In this document: positions 34,154 to 46,422 of the stretch, in pieces
Position numbering within the stretch: position 1 is the stretch's first letter
How the letters are laid out: each line of letters opens with the position of its first letter
Assembly (NCBI GenBank): GCA_027625915.1
Contig: JANTQA010000075.1
Location: 248,001-312,000 of the forward strand
Length of the DNA stretch: 64,000 bases
Direction: 5' to 3'
DNA from: Anaeramoeba flamelloides
Taxonomy: Eukaryota; Metamonada; Anaeramoebidae
Notes under the pieces: generated by a model
Told to the model about the DNA's origin: nothing
What the model saw: the letters and a program-made list of their open reading frames with translations, nothing else
Databases searched by the model: none
Translations under genes and position numbers: made by a program

Positions 34154-35992
34154 TTTATATTACATTCAGATTAGATTTTTGGTCTTGAAATTTGAATCTA
34201 TTTTTTAAAAAAATGATTTTTAAGTAAGATTTAAGGTAAAAAATTTGAAATTTTGGAATTTTTTATCATTTTCAAAGTTGGTTTTACATCAATAAGAGTA
34301 GAGTTAACCAAAAGTACCTTCAAAATAATTTTGATTAAATATATAGAACTGTTTCTCATTGTTATATTTTTTGTGGAATATGAAATTGCTCAAAAAATAA
34401 ATGTTTTTGTCTTCAAGAAATTCGTGATTTCTGGGATTTCTGTTTCCTTTTAAGATATCTGTGATATCTGTGATTTTTGGAATTTTTGGGATTTCAGGGG
34501 CTTTTATGTTTTACAATTTAAAAAGTTCCTAACATTTTTAACATTTCAATACTTTGAGACAACAGTAAAATTAACAACAAAAATTCAGAAATTACAGTGT
34601 CAAAAACAAGTGAATTGCTTTTTTGTATTGTAAAGTATGAAGAAAAAAAGGCAATTTTCAAATATTTTCATCTCGAAAGAACATTAACAAAATAAAATAT
34701 TTTTCAAATAAGGAATAATGATAAATTCAAATAAATTTAATAAAATTTTTAGTTCAATTTCTGATTTTATAATTTCATCTCTCAACTTTTAAAACAACTC
34801 AAGAGAAAGAATATTTTTAAAGCACAACCAATTTTAAAAAGTTTTTTAACATTTAAAAGAATATGTGCTTTATTCAAAGTTGTGTAAAAAAAATTCCTAA
34901 AATGGAAAATGAAGTGAAAATTTTCAGATATTTATTTGAATGTATCAGTATTGATTTTTTGAAAATTAAATTCCAAAATTTTTTTGTCTTGATAAATTCA
35001 AAAACTAAAATCATTAATCTCACGAACAACTGCCACATCAGATTGAATTTCTTTTGAAATGAGCAAAATGAATTTCGGAAGTGAGATGGAAAACATCACA
35101 AACTATTTTGAATCTATCGTCCAAATAGAAAAAAAAAAATTTGTGGGATCTTCTTGTAATAATTAAATAAACAATAAGGAGAAAAATTAATTTGTTTTTG
35201 TTTGTGGTTTTTTCATCCAAGTTTTGTTTTGAGTCCTTTTTTTAATTTCTAAAGCATTTTTTCTTTGTTTCTTGTTTATTTGTTTCTTTTTTTCTTTTTT
35301 TGTTTTTCTTTTTTTTTTTTGGAGTTTTTTTTGAAGGCAACAGACAAGTGTTTGAAAAAATATTTAAAAACGTTATGAATGTTTGAAAAAAGTGAAGAAA
35401 AAAAGTTTACAATTGTTAAGCAAACTACTTAAAAAAAAATGGGTTCGGTCATTTTTAGTGACCACTTATAAAAATTGTAATTAACACTTTTTTTTTTAAA
35501 ACAAAGTCAATTTTTTTTTGTTTTTTTTTTTTTTTTTCTTTAAAATTTGAAAAGTGTGGAAAAAATTTCACAACCTTCAACAAAAGATCGTTTGCAATTT
35601 TAAAATAAAAAAGGTAAAAAAGTTGAAAGAAGAGAAAAAAAAAACAAAAAGAAAAAAAAAATCAATAAAAAAATCAAACTTCCATTGTTCTTCTAAATCT
35701 TGAGTTTCTCGTTGCAATTACACCACAAGACTTTACACTCACAAGGTTTTGGTATTTGTTTGGGTTGGGTTTTTGGCTCATTTTGAAAATAGACTTGATA
35801 TTGTAAAAATAATTAAAAAATAAAAAGATACAAAAAATGAGAAGTTAAATATCTTCTGAAGAAGTAAAAGTCTCTGAAGAATTGTTTTCTCATAAATTTA
35901 ATAGTTACTTGTCTTGGTTCTCTTTTGGTTTTTTGTTTTGATTCTCTTTTTTCAAAAAAATATCAATAAATAGTAAAGTATTAACAATTTGA

Positions 35993-36390
35993 GAAAAAAA
36001 TTAAAACACAACTTTTAATTGGGAACCTTCATAGAACCTGGAAAATGAAAATAAAGATCAAGCAATAAAAGATAATATTAATAATTAAAAAGATAAAATG
36101 AAGGACTCAACATTATAAAGAGTTTAAAATACTACCTTTTAATAAGAGTTTATTTTTGATTGATCAATCATTAAAATATTGTTCAAAAAATTGACTATTT
36201 TTGAGATCTTCAAAACACTATTTTGAATTTTGATAACAAAGTAGATATAACAGGATTTTGTTGGTTTGATTTAAAATGATATAATGGATTCATTTTGAAG
36301 TTAATTGGGTTTCTTCTTTGAATTGTTTTTCTATTTCATTATCAGGTTCTATTAGGGTTCCCAATTAAAAATTGTGTTTTAATTTTTTTC
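35993..36390. mobile_element. 398-bp MITE with ~48-bp TIRs
   Basis: The ends share GAAAAAAATTAAAACACAA, TTTTAATTGGGAACC and ATAGAACCTG in inverted order. It is homologous, in the same orientation, to 1..295. It lies immediately outside the right arm of the inverted duplication. It is non-coding. Confidence 0.8.
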
Positions 36391-37849
36391 AACAAGTGAA
36401 AGAGATCAAAACGTTTCTAGACAGGAAAAGTTCCTCAAAATATTTTTTTATTTAAGGGAGTAGTAACATTCACCAATTTTGGGTGCTACAATTTCTGAGA
36501 AACCCAATAATCCAAATTATTTATTGACCCAAATACATTAATATTTTAATTAAAATGAGAATGGAATATATTCTAGGATAATATATTGTAATACGAACCA
36601 AAAAAATAGAATTCAAAAAAAAATGGAAAAAATTGATAAAGAAAAAATAAATAAAAATTGATTTATTTCTTGATCATATCTGTAAAATTTGATATAATTA
36701 CTCCGTTTTACTTGATTTTATTTTTAATTCTTCATGAAAAATACTTTTGTTGTAAAATTTTTGAGAAACAAATTACTTTTTATTTCTGAAGAATTTCCAA
36801 AATGTATTTTAAAATCCGAATTAAGTTTAATTCATTGAATTCGCAGTTTTGGTTCAGATAATAGGTTATTTTTTAAATTCCACATCAAAAATAAAGATTT
36901 ATTCGAGGTATTTCTTTGATTTTATAATAATTTATTTTAGATTCTATTGAGAACTAAAAATAATTTTGAATCTCTCTGATTAACTTTTTAACCTTATTTT
37001 AATTATTTAGTGTTGTATCTTTTGAATGTATTTTTTGATTCCTAGAATTCATTTATGTTATTTTATGTAGAATTATTCTTTGTTTTTAGGTAGTTTGATA
37101 AAAATATTTGAATGAGAGATTTTTAAAAACACATTTTTAAAAAAAAATTTTTTCTTCTGAATTTGAATGAGAATACAGAAATTATTACTTTGGATTTCTT
37201 GTCTCATTATTTTTTTTTATTATTTGACAAAGAAGAAACACATCTTGTAAAATGAAGTTTAGTAGAATTTTTTTCTTTTCATTCTTGATTTCCATCAAAT
37301 TTATCTTGGGAGAGTGATCTTGCCTATTTGTAAGGTCTTCGAAAATGAAAGATTAATTTAAAATACCCACCTTCCCGGGTCTATTTTTTGGTTTGATTTT
37401 TTTGGTTGTTTGGTAATTAATTTACCCTTTAATAAACACATTTATTGACGAAAAACATAATTTAATAAAACCAAAAATTTAATGAAAAAAAATTGAAAAA
37501 TTAAAGATTCAACTTTGATTTACTTTATATTTTTTCATAAACCGAAAAGTGAATGGTATTTTAGTTTCCAAAGTTTCAATATCTTGTGATAATCAAAATA
37601 TCGAGGTTTTTGTAACTTTTTGTTCAGGTTATCACACTTAAAAGTTGTAAAAATGTTAGTATGTCACTACTTTTTGAATACGAATAATTTTTTGAATCAT
37701 TTTGTTTCCCCCCCTTTGAATATATATGCAACTTTATTCTAGGTTCCTTTATGTAATTCATTGATTTAGAATAATATTTCGATTCCAAAATTCAGCTTAT
37801 CTGGTTAAGCTCAAAAGGTAGTCAAACAAAATTAAAATTGAGAACTTGA
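36391..37849. other. intergenic; lone TTAA-type terminus
   Basis: TTAAGGGAGTAGTAAC at 36452 resembles the terminus of the 46423..47794 element, but no partner end follows. Otherwise it is AT-rich with no gene seen. Confidence 0.4.
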
Positions 37850-38400
37850 AAATTATTATCAAGAACTCTCACCCAGATGAGACTGAGGAGAACAAGCGAG
37901 TACAGAAATATCTTGTTGATCACATTAAATCAATGAAATTAGTTCCTTATTTTTCACTAACCCTGGATCTACTACTAACAATAAGTGGATAAACATAACT
38001 TTTCGGCCCAACTGTCATTTGAACTTATGCCAGAACAATGGAAATGAGCTTGTAGGATTAAATTTTAATGCCCACAAAAAAGTAAATTAACCATTTCTAG
38101 GCTCTGCACATTACAGCTCTGGAATGAGTTTCAATGGTGCTGCTTAGGTTGGTGTGAATATTGCATTCATGGTTGAGTTATTAACATTGTTAAGTACTGA
38201 TCCAGAAATAGTCTCCCCAATGAAACGGGATCTGATCCTTCTTTTTAGTAACGAAATTGAATTGGGGGTGTTTGGATCCTATGAGCTGGTGAACTCAAAT
38301 AATAAATGGTTCAATCTGACCAAATATTTTTACAATTTGGAGTCCATGGTATGAGTGGAAGAACCTTAATGTTTAGGATGGAACCTTAATCACATAATTT
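37850..38400 (+). pseudogene. decayed M28-family metallopeptidase
   Basis: Conceptual translation shows M28 (Fxna/ERMP1- or aminopeptidase-like) blocks in order: SHPDETEENKRVQKYLVDHI, GSAHYSSGMSFNGAA (family HYDS..GANDDGAG), VNIAFMVELLTLLST, SPMKRDLILLFSNEIELG (family PLKRDIIFLFxDGEELG), GSYELVNSN and YNLESMVGMSGRTLMFRMEP. At least three in-frame stops (near 37993, 38084 and 38141) and a frame change near 38350 interrupt it. The zinc-ligand region has lost the family's paired Asp, and the usual EE reads IE. Codon choice has more G and C than the flanking DNA, as in real genes here. No start, and the rest of the domain fades after 38400. A relic of a host gene, or of a retrocopy, since no intron is evident. 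Confidence 0.8.
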
Positions 38401-38541
38401 CCTAACAAAATTATGGTCTTTTATACCGTCAACTTCTGCTCACTCTTTGGTACGCACAATTTATTTCTCAGGAATAATAAAAAGTTGAAAAAATTAGAAA
38501 ACCTTTTAGTGCACATTACTCAGGAATTGACCAAACACTTA

Positions 38542-38738
38542 CAGTCAGTTTCAAATTTTAGGCACAAAATTTCAACAAAATTTAAGGTAAAGAAAAATCT
38601 CTAATTATAGAAACAAAATTCAAATTCTAATAAAATAATTTGTAACAAAAAAAATTCGAAATTTTGTGCCTTAATTTGAGATTTTTTTGTGACTTAAAAT
38701 TTTGTAGAAAGTTTGTGTCTGAAAAGTCAAACTAACTG
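38542..38738. mobile_element. Tc1/mariner-like palindromic MITE, copy 2
   Basis: TA flanks; ends CAGTCAGTTTC and AAACTAACTG; interior ATTTTGTGCCTTAATTTGAG. It lies just beyond the M28 relic. Confidence 0.78.
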
Positions 38739-38742
38739 TATC

Positions 38743-39979
38743 AAAATTATGAATTACTATTATTTTCCAATTAAAAATGGTAATTTTTAGTTCTCGTTCC
38801 GGGGTATTTACGAATTGTTTGTTACAAAAATATTTTACTAAACAATCAGAAATGATAGTTTTTGACATTTAAATGAAACTTCCTTATTGAACTCTAATAC
38901 AAAATTTTTACTAAGCCAAAATGATTGTAGCAGTAATAATTAATATACATTTTGAAAATTGAAATCAAAATTTTGATTTATTAATTGGAAAATAACTATT
39001 TTAAAGATCTTTCAACTTTTTTTCCTCTAATATAAATTCTTCTATACTCATTAATTTAATATTTTTATTTAAAAAAGTTATCCATCAATCATATTTTTAT
39101 CTGATATCATGAATTTCAAATTTATAGAATTTATTAATTTTTTTTTAATTCAAAAAAAAAAAAATATTTTTAAGAATTTCTAGGATTAATTAACCAAATA
39201 ATTTTATTCTATGTTCTTCTTCTTCTTTTTTTTTTCACTAAAAAGAATTTTTTGGAGAATTTTTTTTTTTATCTTATAGTGATGGTAAAATTATGTTTTA
39301 GGATATTTTAATGAACAATTTTAAAAAAATTTGATTATTTTCCATTATTCATTTTCCAATTAAAATGATTAGTATTTTCCCATTTTTTAGTTATTTTAGT
39401 TTTTATTAATAACTTGGATGATAAATAAATGATTATTTTGAGTGTAATAATTTGGTTAATTAAAATAAATGTATCATTAAATAATCATATTAAAATATAA
39501 TTCCATTCAATTAGAGAATTCCCCTGAAATAAACTCTACTATAATATTTTTCATACACCAAGAGGTCAATTATCAGAAAAATTAATATTCTTTAATAAAT
39601 TCTCGAAGTAACATAAAATTAGAATGGTTCACTAATTGAAATGTTAACACTTGTTTATAAATTTCAATACTTAAAAAACAAAAAATAAATAATTATCAAT
39701 ACAAATAAATCAAGAGTGTTGTGAAAAAATTTGAATATAGTATAACAAAAAAAAACGCATAAGTAAAAGCGTTCTGTTTCTATTATCAATACTAGATTGA
39801 TTAAAAGTGAGAAACCATAAAATGATGTTATTTGAGTTCTTATGTGATCGATCTAAAACTTGGTAAGGATTTTACTATTTGTTAAAAAATTCTCAAAATG
39901 TAATTAATTTTTTTTTTTTTCCTAAATCCAAAATGAACAGTCAAATACGAAATAGGGTGAAAGATATTTAGTATTTCTA
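38743..39979. other. intergenic, nothing recognised
   Basis: AT-rich DNA with homopolymer runs; no coding frame with domain support. Confidence 0.4.
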
Positions 39980-40174
39980 ATTGTAAAATAAATTGGACAA
40001 AATTTTCATTTTTCAATCCAAAAATATTTCAAAAATTCTTTGAAACCCGTTTTTGATAGTTCCCCATCTGGTAACCTCGTTAAAAGTTCCGAAATAGAAC
40101 TCTGTTTCCAAACTTTATTTCAAATATTTTTTCTGGAATTATAAATCAAAATTTTGTCCAATTTATTTTACAAT
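39980..40174. mobile_element. 195-bp TA-flanked MITE
   Basis: Inverted arms begin ATTGTAAAATAAATTGGACA on both strands and continue AAAATTTT with matches for ~70 bp; TA on either side. The loop is relatively GC-rich (CCCCATCTGGTAACC). It is non-coding. Confidence 0.78.
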
Positions 40175-40812
40175 TAATAGTAAAAAAAAAAGTTTTGAGT
40201 AGCCAATTGAAATTTCTATTTAAACTTTAGTTTTATTTGGAGATAATAAAAAAGCTAATTTTTTTTTTTTTGTGTATCTGAGTAAATGAAATGAAAATTT
40301 TTTTTTATTAACTTACTTTCCATTCTCTTAATCTTAAAATTGTTTAATTAGGATACCGATACTGATCAATTCATAAAAATGTCTTTAGTTTTTATGTTCA
40401 CTTTCCTATTTTTGAAAAGGTTTTAGCTTTGAAGAAAGAATTTTATTTGCATAAATAGAAAAAAAAATGTAAATAAATTGAAAACAAGTCTTTTATTGAG
40501 AAAAAAAAATTGTTTGAAAAGAGTTGGTTTAAAAGATCCAGAAAAATGGAAATTGAACCAAAAAGAATTTAAACTTTATTTTGAATTTATCAGTCATTAT
40601 AAACAAGAAATTTCCAAAAACTCTTCTTTTTTAACCACTTTTAGAATTTATACTAAGCTCAAGAATGATCAGCGAAGAACCAAAAGAACAAGCTTCCCAA
40701 CCATATACAAGATAATCTTTTTTCCAGTTACAAGGATTAAATACCTTAAATTGTATTTTCCAATAATCTAATCATTTTTTTAACATATTTTTTTTTGAGA
40801 CTTTCATTTCAA
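40175..40812. other. upstream region of the VPS39-like gene
   Basis: A 97-codon frame ends at 40771 but starts without ATG and has no domain. A ~50-bp piece (ACAAGATAATCTTTTTTCCA) recurs near 46240, so it is probably repeat-derived. Confidence 0.4.
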
Positions 40813-43800
40813 ATGAACAGTGTACTTCATTTAGCAAGAATAACAATTGACTTCCCACAGAATGTAAATTGTGTGTGCTTAACAAAAAATCAAGAAATGA
40901 TCATTGGCACAACTTCAGGAGAATTAATGTTATTTGAGATCAAAAAAGAAAACAACACTCCCAAGGCAACACTAAAAACCAAAGTGATCCATGACAAAAA
41001 AAAGATTGAAAAAATCTACATCTTTTGTGGGAATTTATTAGTCTTTTGCCAGAAAACTCTTAAATACGTTTCGTTGCCAAATTTCAAACCCATTTGTGTT
41101 CTTGGCAAACCAAAAAAAGTACAGAGCTTTTTGATTAACCAAAAAAATGGAAGAATGATCTTTATGAAATCTGGCAGTGAATTTAGTGTTTTGGAATGGA
41201 ACAAAAAGAATAAGCAATTTAGCTTGATAAAAAATTTGGTATTAGTTCCATTTATCGACGCAGTTTGGTATGGAGACACATTGATATTTAAACCAAAATC
41301 TCAGGCTCTTCAAAGGATATCAATTAAAAAACCAAATATTACTAGCTTAGAGATCAAAGGGAATATAAAATTACTTTCGATTGGCTCTAACAAATTTTTT
41401 GTTGTTTCAAAAACCAGAAAAATTACTTCCTATCAGTTGACCCAGAAATCGAAAAAGGAAGTTCAGTTTGGATCATTTCCAAATACTCTAGGTATATAAT
41501 CTTTCTCTTTCTCTTTCTCTTCTTCTTTCTCTTTCTCATTCTCTTTCTCTTTCTTTTTCATTTTATTCTTTCTCTTTTTCTTTTTATTCTTCATTTTTTT
41601 TTTTTTTTTTTGTTTCATTTTTTTAGAAGAAAAAATTTTTTTTCTTCATTACCAAGTTCTCAAAACGCTTTTTCAAAAACAAAAAACAATTTCTTTTCTT
41701 TGTAACAAAAAAAGAATAACCTTCTGAAAAATTTATTTCTTTTCAATTTTTTTCTTCTTTTATTTTTTTTTTTTTTTTTTTTTTTTTTCTTATTTTTTTT
41801 TTTTTTATATTAATAGTCTATTTTAAGCCATATATTGTGTGTGTGCATTCACAAACAATTTCAATCCATACAACTTATAATTTTGAAGAAGTTCAAGTGA
41901 CCAATTTTACTGATGCCCAATTTATTTGTCATAATTCAAAAAAGATCTTAATTCTGACAAGTCAGGAATGCTACTTTTTTGAACCTGTGTCAAACGACAA
42001 AATTATTGTCCAGATGGTAGATAATAAACTATACACCCAGGCAATTGAATTTTATAATACAAATTATAATAAAAGTAGCAAATCTTATCAACGAAAATTA
42101 AGCAAACTTCACAACAAAATCGGTTTCAGGTGTCTCAAAGACCTGAAATTTGGGGACGCGTTTGAGTCGTTTAAACAGGGCTCCATTAATGCCATTGAAT
42201 TGATTGATATGGACGATGATTTACGCTTAGTAAATGAGCAGAAATTACGAAATCCTTTATCGTCAAAGGGCATTAGAATTCAAAACATATTAGAATCAAG
42301 CCAGTTCTTCGAAAAGAAAAATCAAAATGAAAATTATGTCGAACAAGAAGTCAAAAGATATCGATACTTTTTAATGAAATATTTGGAAAAACGAAAAAAT
42401 GAAAATATAGATGAGAAAGAACAAATTGAAATTGATTCAACTTTGATCAAATTGTATGCCCTATTTAAGAAGAATTCCAAATTCGGTCAAATAATTAAAT
42501 CTGAACACAAGGGCGATTCTGAATCTATCGAAAAGTTTTTAACAAAAAATGATTTAATTATCAAGCTTTGTGTATTTTATTCTGAAAATAACAATATCGA
42601 AAAATCATTAAAAATAATTTCTCAACTAATCAAACAAGATAAGGAAAAGGAAAAGGAAAAGGAAAATGAAAAGGAAAAGGGGGGGGTAAATAGTATTAAA
42701 AAGGAAAAGGAAAATGAAAAGGAAAATAAAGGCGAAAAGGATTCCAAAAGCAGTATTGGAAATGAAGGGAAAAAGGATTTGAAAAAAAAAGAAAAAGGCC
42801 TTACGAAAAATGAAATGTTATTAGTCGAATTATTAAAAGAAAATGTTCAAGACCAAACATTGATTTTTGCTTATTCACGGCAAATTTTAGGGTCGGTGCC
42901 AAAATTTGCTATCAAAATCTTTTTTCAAAAAAGGGATCCGCCGTTAGATCCAAATGAGGTTTGTGAATTTTTGGAAACAATCGATCAAAAATTAAAAATC
43001 AAATATCTTGAAAATTTGGTAAATATTCAACAAATTGAAATTGGGAAATATCATACACAGCTTGCCAAATATTACATTAAAAAAATCCAAAAGGAGAACC
43101 CATTTAATAACTTAGAATCAACAATAATGAGCCAAAATCAAACCGAGTATGGGATTTTAAAAAAAATTACAAGAAAGTTAAAAGAATTAATCAAGCAGTC
43201 AGAATATTATGACTCGCAAAGCATATTAGATGAAATTGGTGATTCGCCGCTTTGGGAAATTAAAGTACAATTGTTGAAAAGATTAGAAAGACATAGAGAC
43301 GCACTATCGTTATTAGTATATAGAATTGAAGAGCCCAAATTAATTTATCAATATTGTGATTCCATCCCCCAAGAAAACCGGGAATCAATTATCTTGGATT
43401 TGCTATATGTTACCTTGCACCCAATAAACAATGGTAACGTGAGACTTGGTGAAACCATTTTTTATCTCAGGAAGTACTCCAAAAGATTAAACCCCTTGAA
43501 GGTTTTGGATCTTATCGGCGATAATGGACTGTTATCAACATTTAAAGAATTCCTAAATATTTCAATAAGTAGATCCATACACAACTCTTCAGGCAAATTA
43601 ATCGATTTGAATTTAAAAAAAAACAATTTGTTACAGTTAAAAAAAAAATTAACTGTTATTAACTCACAATATTTTGTTTTGGATAAAAAGGTTAATTGTA
43701 AATTATGTGATAAAAAAATCGGTAATGTTGTTTTTATAAGAAATGTTGATGGGAATTTGTTTCATCACGAATGTTTTAAAAAATTCCAATATTCGCAATC

Positions 43801-43834
43801 TGTAATCCAACCAGAAAATGATTTGGAAAATTAA
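40813..43834 (+). CDS. VPS39: VPS39/TRAP1-like HOPS/CORVET subunit (CNH, solenoid, C-terminal Zn finger)
   Basis: Tethering-complex subunit for endosome and lysosome/vacuole fusion. Two exons, 40813..41491 and 41817..43834, flank a 325-bp CT-rich GT-AG intron; the model is 898 residues, normal for the family. The first ATG (MNSVLHLA) is used; the frame is open upstream but has no ATG nearby. Residues ~1-285 form a CNH beta-propeller (NCVCLTKNQEMIIGTTSGEL at the start; after the splice, VYFKPYIVCVHSQTISIHT). Residues ~290-840 are an alpha-solenoid (RCLKDLKFGDAFESFKQG; RHRDALSLLVYRIEEP; IPQENRESIILDLLYVTLHP). A Lys/Glu-rich low-complexity insert lies at ~500-547. The C-terminal Vps39-type zinc finger (~851-880) shows CKLCDKKIG ... 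FHHECFKKF. VPS39 and TGFBRAP1 share this layout, so the symbol marks the family rather than a settled orthologue. Confidence 0.9.
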
Positions 43835-43908
43835 ATAATCAATTTTTTGTTTTTGAAAAAAAAAAAAAAAAGATCAAGAAATGGTTTTCAATATTTAAAA
43901 TAAAAATT

Positions 43909-43944
<36 letters not shown>

Positions 43945-46422
43945 CCTTTTATTGTTATTTAAAAGTTTCCGGTTTATAGGCTGAGAGAAACTATTTTTTC
44001 TATTCAATTCTTTAATCACTAATTTTTAAAAATAGAAATACTTGGATCCGTGTTTAAATATAATAGTTTATTGGTAGTGTTATTATTAATAAAGAAGTTA
44101 AAATTGTACGGTAGATGCCAACGAACTCATATTTCAAAAAGATAATTGAAGTTGAAAATTATATATTTCATTGTTATTCATGGAAAGGGGGCACATAAAT
44201 TATTTGTCTGATTAAAAAATTTACTAAAAAATTCATAAAAACAAAAAAAAAAAAAATAGGTTAGGAATGAGTTTCTACAAATTAATTGGTAAAGATTATA
44301 AAAAAAAATCCAATATCAGAAACTCCATTTCAATAATAAGACTCAATTAAAATAATCATTAAAAAAAAAAAATTATATTATTAAAACCCAAGAACTATTA
44401 ATAATTAAGTCTCGTTAATAAAACACTTTGAAAATATTCCAAATCGATAAAAAAACAATAATTTTAAAAATTAAAAAAAAAATAATACCATTAATTAAAA
44501 AAAGGCGAGTAACATTTTTTGAAATTAAAGCATTAGTGGATCATTTATTACTGAAATTTCGGGGTAAAAATTTTTTACAAGACTTTTTTTTTCTAATAAT
44601 TAAATACATTTTAACCGAAATTGTCAAGTTGCAATTTTATTAAGGTGTATTGGGAATTATCTAACACTACCTTTCCACAAGATTTACGAAATTTGAAAAA
44701 GAAAATATCAAAAAAAATAAAAGGAAAATAATTATGAAAAATAAAAATTAGATAAAGTAAAAAGGAAAACAAATGAAAAACAAAAATTTGTAAATAAAAA
44801 ATAAAAAAAAATTAATTATATTTGAAAATTATCATACCAATAGTTTATTTTATCTTGTTTCTTTTTTTGGGTGAATTAAACAAATTGAATTGTTGTTTTA
44901 AATGGAAATTTAATTGCTAAATTATAAAATTCCAATTGTTTATAAATTGACTACTTTATGTTAAATATTCAACTCAAAGTGGTTAACATGTATTCTAAAA
45001 AAAAAAAAAAGACTAAATCATAAAGGGAGAGAGAGAGGTAGGGAGAGATAGAGAGAGATAGAAACGAAATCTTGAGGGGAAATATATTTCTAGAGTTTAT
45101 AAGATCAATCTTCATAGTGAAGCAATAATGATTTGAATTTCTCTATGAAAAATTTGTATTGAGAATTTATTTCAAAATTTCTTTTAGTGTGTTTATTCAT
45201 AAGTTAAATTCGGAAAACAGAGAAAATAAATCATAGATAAGAAAAGAGTTAATTTAAACTTTGATTTTTTTCATATTCTTTCTAACATGGAATATACATT
45301 GATTCTGTATGTGTGTTCATATAGTTTACTTTCAAAACATATTTTGATAATTTGAAAAAAATCAAAATTTTCATTTAGTAATTCATAGAGTGAATTGGGC
45401 TGTTTTTAAGTGGTAAGGTTTTATATTTTTTCAGAATAATACAAAATCCCATAAAAACAAAAAAATGTTTTTTTTTTATAAATAAACTATCTTTCATAAT
45501 AATTGACCCATTAAAAATCAAATTTTAAATAAAAATATTTTTAATAATTGGAGTTATCTATTATAATATAAAAATTTAGATTTTAATATTCAATACTATA
45601 CTCAAGAGATATTTATTTTTTGTCTAAAAATAAAAGAAAGAAAAAAAAAAAATTGTTAAAAAAAATTGGGACATTTATTTTAAAAGAAGCATTAAATGAA
45701 AAATAGAAAATTTAAAAAAGTAAAAAAACCCATTTATTGATTCTCCTTCGATTTGAATAACTAAATCTAATCTCTTTTTCAGATTTGAAACCAAATTTTT
45801 CATTAATTCATCTGTTACTTCTTTCGTATTTTTCATTTTCATTTTCATTTTCCATTTTAACAAAACACTTTTGAAAAAATAAAAAAGAGAAAAAATGATT
45901 TATTTGCAAACTTTTCATTGTGAGAGCAAAAACTTCAAAACGATACAAAAGCAATTCATTTTTCAAATGTATGGTAGGCCATTTATTATGAAATTTAGTT
46001 TACAATAGAAAAAAAATATCCACCAAATTAAAAAAATATGAATTGACAAATTAGGAAAATTTTTGTCCCTCCTTAAATAAAAAAAAGTGGACTCAAAAAG
46101 ACTTTTTAAAGTGGGAGTGATATACAACTTAAGGTTTACAATCCCTAAAATTCGACAAAAATTGCCATTTTGAACCACTATTAAAATCCATACCAAGTAC
46201 AAGATCAATCAGCTAAAACTCAAATCGGCTACTCACTACACCCTACACAAGATAATCTTTTTTCCAATTTCAGTGATTGTAATCCTTAAACAACTATTTA
46301 TTTACAAATTGAACAAAGTAGATAACATAAAGTTTATTTTAGCTATTCAGTTCACGTTATGCAATTCTTTTCATTGGAGACTTTATAATAAGGTATCGAT
46401 AAAACATTTTGAATAGTCTTAA
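43835..46422. other. gene-poor region with microsatellites
   Basis: Contains a ~31-bp T run near 43914, a GA-rich microsatellite at about 45024..45061, and a ~90-bp dispersed repeat (about 45485..45585) whose reverse complement recurs near 55250..55345. Except for the doubtful frame at 45675..45863, no gene is seen. Confidence 0.45.
45675..45863 (-). CDS. doubtful small ORF or lone first exon
   Basis: Sixty-two codons whose first ~40 (KNTKEVTDELMKNLVSNLKK then RLDLVIQIEGESING) look more protein-like than the surrounding frames, being amphipathic and not homopolymeric. The C-terminal part is Phe/Leu-rich and may be intron, since GT follows ESING. No family recognised and no second exon found. 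It could be a gene fragment. Confidence 0.22.
   Translation of the reverse strand: MLKWKMKMKMKNTKEVTDELMKNLVSNLKKRLDLVIQIEGESINGFFYFFKFSIFHLMLLLK

Larger units (their letters stand above)
29384..35781 (-). pseudogene. second PP2C copy, frameshifted in exon 2
   Basis: Exons by comparison with the left arm: 35781..35680, 32395..31993, 31765..31656, 30533..30403 and 29521..29384. All splice sites used in the left copy are preserved, and exons 1, 3, 4 and 5 have identical lengths. Exon 2 is 403 nt instead of 401: two extra bases in the Lys/Glu (GAA/AAG) tract shift the frame, which then meets TAA about 40 codons on. The product would end near residue 115, losing most of the catalytic core. Elsewhere exon changes are few and include synonymous ones (GTG to GTA before the LYTANVGD block), consistent with a recent duplicate. 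An assembly or read error in the purine tract could mimic this; if so, both copies are genes. Confidence 0.8.
29198..35945. repeat. right arm of long inverted duplication
   Basis: Reverse-complement partner of 4150..11842. It carries all five PP2C exons in the same order. It is shorter because three segments of the left arm are missing; it has one private element (33666..34153), a private ~105-bp micro-inversion (31228..31330) and a 2-nt gain in exon 2. The outer end (about 35945) stops ~48 bp before the MITE at 35993. Confidence 0.93.

Noticed and set aside
40478-40771. 97-codon frame just before the VPS39-like gene
   Set aside because: No ATG at its start, no domain, and part of it recurs near 46240, suggesting repeat-derived sequence.
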